Positions 45,981-56,071 of a stretch of DNA of 64,000 bases are shown one piece after another. The DNA is taken from assembly GCA_037576215.1 (NCBI GenBank), contig JBANDB010000002.1, positions 1,178,001 through 1,242,000 on the forward strand, written 5' to 3'. The stretch is from Armillaria gallica (Eukaryota > Basidiomycota > Agaricomycetes > Agaricales > Physalacriaceae). A program made the translations under genes and the position numbers. The notes under the pieces are model-generated. The model worked only from the letters and a program-made list of their open reading frames with translations, ran no database searches and was not told the DNA's origin. Numbering within the stretch: position 1 is the stretch's first letter; each line of letters starts with the position of its first letter.

Positions 45981-48716
45981 ATGTCACCTTCAGACGGAGA
46001 TCTGGTTATCCCCGCTGACACCGAAGCGCAAATCGAAGATCTCAAGCACGAGAGGGACAAATCCAGGACCCAACATTTGGATACTCTGAAAAAACTGCGG
46101 AGAAAAGCCGACGTGGAAAGAGACAACGACACGTTGTGCAAAGAGAACGAAAGACTGAGAAAAGATTTGGATGATGCAAGAGCGAGAGCTTTGAAGGCAG
46201 ATGACCAGGCTACCGACCTGTGGGGCCAGAAGGAAACCGTCGAATACGAGAACCGCGATTTGAAGAGACTCGTGGTGAGGTTGCAAGAGAGGATAAAGGA
46301 CCTTACGGCGGCAAGTATTGGTAATGGAGCCAAGGTCGAAATATCACACAGGGTCCCGGCGTCAGTAACAGTGAGCCTTATCTCTCGATGAACTCTACTT
46401 TTCCAATTCTTGCCAGAGGCCCACACCTCCCTCCACTTTGAAATCCCAGTCGGCGGAGGAAGCGGTACCAGATATCATCAATCTAATCGATGATGACGAT
46501 GACGACACGGTCGCAGTCAGCACATCCGTGAGTTTTTTCGCCTTCCCGCGCTTCCAAGCTCATCCTGCTTAGGAAGGGATATTACCAGCATCAGAAGTTG
46601 TCAAAATGGAGCCGTCAGAAGCAACGGTAGGCGTTACTTTGCTGGTCATATCTGTTATTCTTGAACTTTCATTGGCAGGCTGAGGTTAATTTATGGACAT
46701 CTGGTTGTGAAATTCCTTACGCGTTACAGTAGGTACTATCAACACCTGCATCTGCCTCTGTCAGGCCCACGAGAAACGCCAAGAAACGGCGAGCAGACAC
46801 TGATTCTGCAACCACAGCAACGTTGAACGATGACTCGGATATACGGCCGCACAAGAGGACCAGAAACGCGCTCCCAAGTGCGGTAGGTTACTCTTTGCTA
46901 GATATATGATTGTCGTCGACGCTTAGATTAGGGATCCTCTCAAGACCTAACTGCGCGAATTGAGGTAAAGACGCGTGTCTACCCTTTGGCCTTTTATTCA
47001 GCTAAAATGTTCTGGTTCAAACAGACTGTAGGTTCTGCGTCAACATCTTCTGGATCCCTGTCTCGCGCTAACGCTTCGAACATTGACGGTCCTTTTGACG
47101 TTTGTCAAGCGTGTCTTTTAGGAAGATTATTGCTTAACAACAGCTTCTAGGATGAATTTGATCTCAATAATATGACATTCGTCAGCGTTTGAATCGTTAT
47201 TGACTGGGTATAGCAACTGATTTTTCTCAGGAATCGACAGAGCTTGAAACTGATGCGACTGGCCCCCAACAAGATCTCCCCGTCTCTCCGGGAGCAACCG
47301 GGCCGAGGAGAAAACCAGGCAGCCCACCGGCAGCAGAAGCGGACCCCAAGAGCGAGGTTAATCGCACAATTTGATTACCTCTCCCTTACTGACCGACTTG
47401 GCGTAGGATGACTCCTATCCAAGTGATCTACTTAGTGTCGATGATGGTTTCCATGAAGATGCATCCAGATCCGAGTCAACGATGCGTAAAGTCGTACTTG
47501 TTCGCCGGATTGTGATAGCGTGTTCTGATGTACTATCTAGCGATCGGCATTGGCCAGGAGCGCACACCTATCTGAGATCGCCAGAGGAAAGAAGAAAGCG
47601 GTACCGCGGCCATTGACTGTACGTTTGACGCGTCTCTTCAAAGGATTTCCCTGACATCTACATAAAGAAGGACAACTATCTCACACAGATCAAGTCCATG
47701 CATCTCAGGAACGCCAAACAGTACACGATTAATCCGCCTCCGCCACCTGGATTCTATGTCCCGCGTGTTTTCGTATCAAGCATTTACGGGGGCAGTTCCA
47801 TGCAATTTATGCAGAAACTCACAGCCTTCGACATCCAATGCATCTGGCCTACCAAGGATCTCAACCCCCTCGTCGTAGACTCCCCTGGTGCCCCGGGACT
47901 GTTATTTACCTCGAGACCCGAGATTGTTGGAGGCACGCCTTGGCACGCTTTCTGTAGGCGGCAAGTGGAGAAACAGCTTCGCTGGGAGTATGCGGGGAAG
48001 TATACAATGGTCGTCTCTGGTAAAATTGAGGCAGAGTAGTTCGCGGCGCAAACAGAAGTAACGAAGAAGCGATGGGGAGACTATTTGGTAACAAGGAAGG
48101 AGGCGAGGGTATATGTTGCTATGCGAGCACGGATTGCGCTGAGGAAGCACGGCCAGCCGCTTGATGAAAGAAGAGTGTGCATGGAGATCGAGGCTGTAAT
48201 GGGCAGGGCGGTGGAGAAGCCGGGAGATGAGGGGATGACGAAAGAGGACAAGCAAAAGGAGAGGGGAAAGATCAAGGCTCGTGCGCCCTTGGCCGTTACC
48301 GCTGGGGATGTGATCGAAGCGTTTTGCAATGGCGATGAGGTAATGTACATAACTCTGTCTTCAAAGTTCGCCATAACTGACTCTAGTTACAGCATATCAA
48401 CATCCTGCGAATGGATTGTATTGGTTGCGACCATACGTTTGTGAGGGATATGCAGAAGAAGCTGGCTCAATGGCAGTCGAAGTCTAAGAGCACGGGGAAT
48501 ACCAAGTCGACGTCAGTAGGCAAGAGGAAGCAGCCATTGAGGCCTAATGATAATGAGGAAGAGGGCGCTTCTTCTGTTGCTCCTCGTCGTCGAACTTTAA
48601 GGCAGAGGAAGCGCTCCGTTCATTCGCGGCAGCTTGCGGACGAAGGGCAGGATGCAAGCGCAGAGGTAGAGTTGGAAGACTCGGGGGATGATTTTGATGC
48701 CGATCTTGACTATTGA
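45981..48716 (+). pseudogene. DUF6697-like basidiomycete protein with coiled coil; in-frame stop
   Basis: Exons from the ATG at 45,981 give a coiled coil (IEDLKHERDKSRTQHLDTLK to RLQERIKDL), then a SUMO-interacting-like motif DIINLIDDDDDD, a sumoylation-like VKMEP and basic Pro/Ser-rich linkers (KKRRAD, HKRTRN). The conserved domain starts near 47,690: YTINPPPPPGFYVPRVF, WHAFCRRQVEKQLRWEYAG, KYTMVVSGKI, then after an intron LRMDCIGCD, and an acidic tail ending at 48,716. A TAG at 48,037-48,039 interrupts the domain between KIEAE and FAAQTEVTKKRW, where Gln is plausible (CAG to TAG). No splice site removes it without deleting conserved residues. Everything else reads open, so the break may be recent or strain-specific. 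I take the domain as DUF6697 from its layout. Function is unknown; the motifs suggest a nuclear, SUMO-linked role. Confidence 0.65.
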
Positions 48717-48837
48717 TACCAAGTACGGGAGTTTGTTTTCTTGGAACAACATCATGTGGTTCGGATAAATATCTTGAATATGAGTTCAGTCGCTCCGAGG
48801 CAAGCTAAGTTCAATGTCAAGTATTATTATACAGTCG

Positions 48838-50820
48838 CTATGGAAACAATTCCAATTTTGCAGTAGTATGCTCAGCTCCATCGCAAATACTCCAGTAGAC
48901 CAGTGTGCCAAGGCCAGCCCGCGCCTTGGATACCAGATCGTCGAAGTCTTCTTCATCCTTATACGACATTAACATGCCGATGGTTAGCTGAGGGTCACGA
49001 TGTGAGTTTTCGTAGTCCAGGCACATAACGAATGGCCAGTCAGGATCTTCAGGCTCCCCATTTTTCTCAATATATTCCTTCTTCAAATCTGCCCACTCCG
49101 TCGTCAAAAATTTATACGAATCAACATGCACGTTGTTGAACTCTTTCACAGCGTTTCTGTTGCTCCGGGAAATGGGTAGCGTTCGACCCTCTAACAAAGA
49201 TTAACAATGGATTATGCGTATCAAGGCTAAGGGATAAGGCAACTAACCATTTCTCGCCATTTTTATATGTTTGCAAAAATCATGGTGCTGTAGATTCCAG
49301 TCGGCTCTTTGGCATGTACGTGAACAATACAGCTCGAACTGACACCCAGCACAACACATGAATTGAGTGGTGGTCACTTCTTTTCCAGTTTTTTTGGGGC
49401 ACTTAGAGGAAGAGAGTAAGCGAAGAATAACGTCAGAGAGAAAACCAACTTACTTGAGCGTTACCACAGAGTCTGTATTCACTATTCATGAGTAATTCCG
49501 TTCTGTATGATGCAGCACGTTCGAAGTCTATCCATGCTCCACGAAGCCCCTCGATTGTAATGCCATCGCTATTTCGACGTTCAGGAAATCTACCCAGTCG
49601 TTCCGCTGTAGAGATGAACCTGCTGCTTCTCTTCAAGATCGAAGCATACATAAAATGCGCTGCAACCGTTTCAAGAAGGTCTGAAATATTCTCTTCTGCA
49701 GAAATTCTCATGTCTTCAATGATAGGCGAATTCTGCAACAAACGCTGGTAACGGTGAAGACGATCCGTTGCCTTGAGTAAGCATGGAAGCAAACCATATC
49801 CAAGGGCATCGAAAATGTATGAATGTCCAAGCCGTGTAATCAGCCAAATGTACAAAGATACACAAAGATACATCAACGAATCCCTGGATAACCACGTTCA
49901 GCTCTGTAGCTGTGAGCTGTCGACGCTTCATCAAGGACCGTAAGATCTGGCACATCCAGCGAAGACAATTCCTTTTAAGCAATTCTGTGTGAATGGACGG
50001 GGATTCGCGTGCGAGACACCATATTGCACGAGCAATAAGTGTCATTGACAAAAGCTCACGTAATGGGTTGGCCATCTGGAAAGAAGAAGATGCCGCAACA
50101 GCTCGAATACACAAGTCTGCCATCGCGCCGCCATTCTCCTCAAGGCGGGCAATAAGGCTTCCTTTCCATGATTGATCAAAGTTCGAATCTGAGATTGTCT
50201 GGACGAGAATAGTGAGAACATATTTTGCGTGATGATATTCCAGGTCGGAGGTGGACATGGACAGCCTTCCGGGCGGAAGGTTGAGCCAAAGAAATGGGGC
50301 GTATTCTGTGAGTAACTTGGGCGAGTCTAGAGACAACTTTTGCACAAATTCGCCACGGGTTGTTAGGGCGGCGAGAACCACCATCGAAACTCAATGAAAA
50401 TCTGGTTCGAATTCATGGCCACGAGATGGAATGAGTATGTGTTCGCAATACAAGGATAGCCAAAAGGCTGCGGCAGGCAGAATGGGACGAATGACATCGT
50501 CGAAGGGTTTCTGGTTATTTCCCTGCATCCCTATCATAAGCGCGTGAAGCGAATTATAGCTCAGATTGAGCGGGTCTTTGGGATCAGTGGATGGCACGGC
50601 GGGGAGTCGCCCTTCTTTTAGAGCCTGAACGGGTTCAACTTTGAACTTGAGATTTTTGTCCAGAACGTTGAGAAGATTTCTACGTGAAACGCGGTCCCGA
50701 CTTGCTTGCTTGGCCAGAGATGACATGGCTTCGAAGGACCCTTCCTTGCAAAGTTTCTGAAAGCGATTGTTTGAACCTTTTGAGCTGGAAATACTTCAAA
50801 CATACCATGAGGTTCTCCAT
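48838..50820 (-). pseudogene. MYND-finger protein paralogue 1, inactivated
   Basis: Same exon plan as the intact paralogue at 51,408-53,379: a five-codon first exon (MENLM at 50,820), a GTATGT..TCAG intron, then KLCKEGSFEAM and the long helical region. The C-terminal MYND finger (CGNAQ, then CPKK, CCAGCQFELYCSRTCQ, HHDFC) and the tail (WPFVMCLDYE, KARAGLGTLVYW) are present. Two lesions break it. A TGA at 50,391-50,393 replaces the expected Arg after HEFEPDFH (CGA to TGA). A perfect 10-bp tandem duplication (ACAAAGATAC at 49,852 and 49,862) shifts the frame; removing one copy restores alignment to the paralogue. MYND fingers mediate protein-protein contact. Domain order beyond MYND is unrecognised. 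Confidence 0.8.
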
Positions 50821-51407
50821 GGCGTTGAGTCTGACTCAACGTGGCTCACTATCCTTCCGAGGTGTTGTCTGGAAGCGGCTTTTTAAGCTGGGATTGGACG
50901 CGTAAGGGATTCAGAACGACCTTGAACAGCCTAGATACTCACAACAATGGCGAAGATGAAAACGTATGAAAACTGGCGAAGATAAATCAGGCCCACTTGA
51001 TGGGCTGTCCTAGACTCTGATTCAAAGAGGGAGAAATACGAAAACTAGCCCCAGGTCGTGCAGCGTTGCCTTTCTGCCCATGTGGCAAAAAGAAGATTGA
51101 AACCGGTCTGGCATAGGCGGGCCGCGGCCTATCCCAGTGGGCATCGCGCGTATCGGACCGGATCCGGATGGCCAATTGATATTATGTTCAGTACATCGGA
51201 ATCAACTGAAGATTTACAAAGACATTCTCCGTCTCAACGGTTCAACGTTCATGTCCTGATGCGAGGTTCTTTCGAAAATTTGAGACCATCGATGTTTGTT
51301 ACTTATCCTGTCCGAAGTCGTGTCCGACAAGGAGGTTGTAGATCGATCATTGGAGGAACAATAGACGAATGCCAAACTGACTGAATCATGATTATACAAA
51401 TTTGCAT
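50821..51407. other. Intergenic stretch between the MYND paralogues
   Basis: Promoter side of paralogue 1 and 3' side of paralogue 2. Nothing further is recognised. Confidence 0.5.
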
Positions 51408-53379
51408 CTAATATTCAAACAACTCTAGCTTTCCAAAGGTATACTGACCATCATTTGGGAGACTCCAGTGGACCAATGTACCCAGTCCGGCGTGTGCTTT
51501 CGATATCAAGTCGACAAACATCTCCGACCCGTCGTCGAATGATCTTGACGAATCGATGAATACTGTTGGACTCTGCTTTCGCGTTCTATAATCCAGGCAC
51601 ATAACCAAGGGCCACTCTAAGTCGCGTCCATTTTCCTCAATGTATTGACTCTTTAGGACTTCCCATTCCGTTCTCAGACCCTCGTAACCATTCAAGAACG
51701 ATTCTGCGAAAATATCCATGGCGGTTTTGTCGCTCTCAGAAAGAGGCAACGATGTTCCATCTGATTGACATTGAAATATTACAGTGTGAGACGCCGCATG
51801 AACTTTTGCATCAGAGTAACGTAACAGACCTTTTTTCATTCTCGTTATTTCCTTGCATAAAGAGGGATGCTCCATTTTCCAGTCGTCTTTCTGGCACGTA
51901 CGCGAACAGTAGAGCACGAATTGACATCTGGAACAACACATGAGTCGAGTAGCTGTTTCCATTTTCGTTGGACACTGGAGGTAGGTTGACTGTAAGTAGG
52001 AGAAAGACGGCGCAGACTGCTTAATGACTTACCTTTTCATTGCCGCAGACTGTATATTTATATTTCAAGAGTATGTTCGTCCTGTGGAGCACAATATTCC
52101 TGAAGTCTATCCAGGCTGTACGCAGACTTTCCTCAACATCGTCACAAGAATTCAAGTATTCAATCAATCCCATCCGTTCCGTATGGACGATAGCTTTCCT
52201 ACACCTCTTCAGGATAGATGCATAAGCCAAGCGCGATGTCATAATATGTAGAACGTCCATAACATATTTCTCTGTCTCGGCGACTGCATGCTTGATGTAA
52301 CAATCAGATGATCCCCGGAATCGCTGTAGATGCTTGGTCGCCTTTAGCAATGACGGCATCAATCGATATCCAAGGAGGTTGTAAATATATGAATGCCCGC
52401 GCTGCATAACCCAAGTGAAGTAGGACGCTACGCTTATGAGTCCCGTCATGGCAATTTTGAATTCGGCGTCGGTGAATTGTTGGCATTTGGTCAAAAATTC
52501 TAAGACTTGGCATACCAAGCGAAGGGAATTGCTTTGAAGGAGCGCCTTATGCGTAGAGGAGGACGCATCGGACATACTGTAGATCACAGTAGCCACGCCC
52601 CAAAGGGTGTTGTAATGGTACACCCGATTTTTCTTCTCGTGAAACCGGGCAAAAGCGCCAGCAGCCCCCTCAAAACATAAGCCTATGAGTTTGGGGTTAT
52701 TTTCTTCGAGGCGGGATACAAGCCTATACTGCCATTCCAGCGTCTGGGAAGTTGGTCTTGGGAGTACGTGACCTAGAGTAGAGACGGTGGATCGTATGTG
52801 TTCGTACTGGGACTCGGAGGTAAACCACTTTCCGGAGGGAGGGTTGAGCCAAAGAAATGGCGCATATTTTGTGAGCAGGTTAGTATCCGAGGATAGCGCA
52901 TCGATAAAGTGATGGTGGCTTAGGAGCAAAGAGAGAACTTCCACCGAAATACGGTGGAAGTCTCGCTCAAATTCGTGACTCCGGGATGGCATGATGATGC
53001 GTTCGCAATAAAGAGATATCCAAAAAGTCACGGCGGGAAGAAGAGAAAAAGCAAGGTCGAAGGTCTCGGCGGTATGAGTTTCCTTCAGGCCTATGGAAAG
53101 TGCATGGAGCGCGTTGAAGCTGAGGTTAAGCGGGTCTTTAGGATCTGAAGAAGGCACGACAGGGAGCCGTCCTTGGCTCATGGCTTGTACGGCTTTAATT
53201 CTGTATCTGAGATTTGAATTTAGAGCGATACCGAATCCTCGACAAGCAACTGGATTGGCGGCTTGATTGGCCAGCGATTCCATGGCTTCGAGGGATCCCT
53301 CTTTAGAAAGTCTCTGATAGCAACGCTTCAGCTGTCAGTTTGAGAGTCTGCGCATTCAACATACTATAAGGTTCTCCAT
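51408..53379 (-). CDS. MYND-finger protein paralogue 2, intact
   Basis: Exons: 53,379-53,365 (MENLI), 53,313-52,033 (about 427 residues), 51,974-51,830 and 51,760-51,408. Introns are GTATGT..TCAG, GTAAGT..CCAG and a 69-bp GTCTGT..TCAG intron (51,829-51,761) that is a multiple of three and stop-free, so retaining it would add 23 residues without a frameshift. The first about 430 residues are mostly helical with no named domain (DPKDPLNLSFNALHALSIGL, YAPFLWLNPPSGKW, GHSYIYNLLGYRL). The finger bridges an intron: CGNEK, CPTK, CCSRCQFVLYCSRTCQ, HPSLC. The tail (LEWPLVMCLDYR, KAHAGLGTLVHW) is conserved with paralogue 1. It is probably a fungal-specific adaptor that uses MYND to bind Pro-rich partners, which is inference from the finger alone. 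Confidence 0.8.
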
Positions 53380-53704
53380 TCTTGTGGGTTCTGCACCCGT
53401 CCAATATTACCCTGGAATGTAGCTGTGCTTCGTAGGTTCTGCGTAAGTGAGTTTGGAGAGAATGTGTCAACTGGCAACGCGCCTAAATTTATGGTCGAAA
53501 TGGTAGATGGTGGAGGTGAAACCGACAGCTTCAAACTTCTGGGATTCAGAAGGCCCATTTACGTACGTCTAGTCACGGGGAACGTTCGAGTTTAACTTCG
53601 AGCTGAAAAAGTTAAGTTGGAACTTTGATACAGAACCGCGAAAAGATCAACACCAGAGCTGCAGCATCCATCCCGACGGTTTTAAATCCCTCGTCAACAC
53701 CGAC
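53380..53704. other. Divergent intergenic stretch
   Basis: Short promoter-sized region between MYND paralogue 2 (minus) and the plus-strand unresolved gene. No motif stands out. Confidence 0.4.
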
Positions 53705-54948
53705 ATGACGATTATGAGCAATAGACGGGGAAATATCGTGATTGCAGGAGTCCAATTGGGGCGCCTGAATTCAGAACTTGTTGGTAAGGACAAGGGCGGG
53801 TACATCCTGACTGGCAGGTGCCGTTCCGCGGCATGGAGAAGCCGGAAGATGCCGATCTCTTCTCCGAGTCAACCCTTGCGAACCTTGTCACTTGCGAATA
53901 TCAATGGACTCATAAATTCTCTTTCGCTCGATTCTGGTGCTTAATTATCAACGTGTTCTCATTGCTACTCTTGGTATCGCGGCCAAATCCTATGCCGTGA
54001 ATTACACGTCGCTCTTCGTTACGACCCTTCATCTTCCATGTTCGCCGGTACAGTCCTCGTTTTTCTCCATTGCCATCAGGAGCTTTGTCCGAGAGATGTT
54101 CGATGATTTCGTCATCATGTGTTCATCCTGCTCCAGATACTCAGACCAGGAGTCGCTTTCAAAACACCTGAGAGTCATACTTGCTCTCACCGAATTTGCA
54201 ATATCGCGGAGTCGCTCTGTGATGTTGAACACCGACGTCTCCCGAGAGGCTATCAGGACGTCTCAGGAGCTTCTTTGCTCCGCTAAAATCTATGTACAAA
54301 TGACAACATCGTCGGATGAAGAAAGCAAGGCCGTTTTCTGAAAAACAGCCACACGAATACTCTGTGATTCGAAACTATTTGCAGTTCTAGGGCCTGGTCG
54401 CCAATACATCGTCAAAATCTATCCCCAAATGGTAAACTCTTACGGTACATGTTATGGGACTGTTTCTCCTGCCGATCCACGCGCCCCACGAAGTTTACCG
54501 GCACTGGTGGATTTTATGTTTCACGAACAGTGCTTGTGCGCGCTCCCGAAATCGGCATACCTCCCACCATTGTAGAGCAGCACCTCGATTCTTTTCACCA
54601 TCCCAATAACCTTTTCCTCGCATGTATCATTTTGATTACCAGTCGAGAAGACTCAGTCAAAGAGCTCCTGGCACTTGTCCACCTTCGACCGTAGGATCCT
54701 TCATGGGCTATGTCTCCAAAATATTTGACAAGCCACGTTACGGGATCTGCCCGCTGAAAGAGAGTGGAGAGATGTCCTATTGGCTGTCGATGTTATTGAG
54801 AGATACATTTCTGGAGAACGAGACATGGGAATGGTGGGACTTGTTTCCGTTTATCTTTCTAATGGCGGCTAATCCAAGCAATACAGGAGAGAAGTTCAAA
54901 GCCTCAAGCACGATTGTCATACTGGCTCATACCTTGGAATTGACGTGA
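53705..54948 (+). CDS. Uncharacterised multi-exon gene or gene remnant
   Basis: Open frames follow one another on the plus strand: 53,705 (MTIMSNRRGN), then VPFRGMEKPEDADLFSES from about 53,815, IATLGIAAKSYAVNYTSLF from about 53,960, SFVREMFDDFVIMCSSCSRY near 54,090, a Ser/Thr-rich tail to 54,341, and a separate frame to 54,948 with WWDLFPFIFLMAANP. A plausible intron (GTAAGG..GCAG, about 53,780-53,815) connects the first two, but other joins are uncertain and frames shift near 53,930. I do not recognise the family. It may be a real gene with short introns or a decaying one. Confidence 0.35.
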
Positions 54949-55530
54949 GACATAACGGCGCCAATGTAAACTGTCGACACCGGAGAGCGTATAGTGCCAG
55001 GGATATAATCCAAACGAGCAAGTTATCAAATGTATTCGAGCCTATTCATAACTGTAAACATAACAAACCTTGCCTGAGTTGTCACTTCGTTTTTGATATG
55101 GTTTAATGAACATTGCCTTTTGAATGTCCGGCGCGCCGCAGCTTGCGATCAATCAGAATGTGTGAATGATATATCTATTTTGCTGTAACGCCCCGTACCC
55201 TGCCGCTTGTCAGATCGTCGGTCCAACAACTAATGCGATGCTCGAAACTCTTTGGTTTAATTATCTATACGCTTGTTTTCAGTGAATGATCATATTCAAG
55301 AGATACTTTAGGATGCAGAGAAGCCAAGATTTGTTCTTTTCGATTCGCGATGCATTGGCATTCGTGGCGCTCGAAACCACCACCCACAAACACTGACATC
55401 ACCCAACTCTATTCGCACAAAAGTATTGCAAAACCAGGCTCATCGATACATAGCAGAACTTTACTATACCGTGGCTAGGAATGATCCAACGATCGGAATC
55501 CATGCACGGCCTCAGTGTTCGCTCGACTAT
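54949..55530. other. Intergenic stretch downstream of GMC D
   Basis: No gene or repeat recognised. Confidence 0.4.
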
Positions 55531-55672
55531 CTAAGGGCACTTCCGTCCTTTGGTCAAATCCGCCGCCCTCTCCGCAACCGCATACACTGGGGCCTGAGTA
55601 TGCCGAACAGCGTGCATCATTTGTGCAAGGTCCTGCTCATGCTTGAAGACGTTAATATCAATGACTGGCGGG

Positions 55673-55677
55673 GAGAG
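55673..55677 (+). repeat. Target-site duplication GAGAG, left copy
   Basis: GAGAG precedes the 5' LTR and recurs at 60,646-60,650 directly after the 3' LTR, the 5-bp duplication expected for LTR-element integration. Joining across it restores GMC D coding sequence. Confidence 0.85.
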
Positions 55678-55880
55678 TGTTGAAGTAGTAGTACGACGCC
55701 CTTCATGTCAACCTTACATAATCGTAGCTAGCAAATATCGGAGATTGAAGGTCAACGCTCTTTAGCTTCTTGACCTTCGTCTCCAGGTATGTATTACTTA
55801 CTATCTAAATACAATATAGCTTCTTGACCTTCGTCTCCAGTCTGGCTTATACTCGCTGCGCTAATAACCTGCTCTCAACA
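55678..55880 (+). repeat. 5' LTR of the copia element
   Basis: 203 bp, from TGTTGAAGTAGTAG to GCTCTCAACA. It contains a direct repeat of 24 bp (55,763-55,786 and 55,817-55,840, both reading TAGCTTCTTGACC and on to CTCCAG). The sequence between them starts GTATGT and ends TATAG, which looks like a tiny intron. Confidence 0.95.
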
Positions 55881-55892
55881 GGTTATGGGCCC
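55881..55892 (+). other. Copia primer-binding site
   Basis: GGTTATGGGCCC directly abuts the 5' LTR. This is the motif used by Drosophila copia, complementary to the anticodon region of initiator methionine tRNA (half-tRNA priming), rather than the usual tRNA 3' end. Confidence 0.75.
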
Positions 55893-56071
55893 CGCGCCTT
55901 ACTAAGCAAAAAAGACCTTTTTTCGTTCCCTCTCGCGAACCCGTTTATTCGACGTCGACGTCTCGCTCACGGCCTCCCAAGGGACATCAATATCCATTCG
56001 GAAGTCGCACCAGTTCCTATCACAAGCCGTTGCGTTCTCATCAACCCCAGTCTTCTTATTCCCACACCACG

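Noticed and set aside
53705..54948. A third MYND paralogue next to the pair
   Set aside because: No MYND finger or shared motif with the two neighbours could be found.
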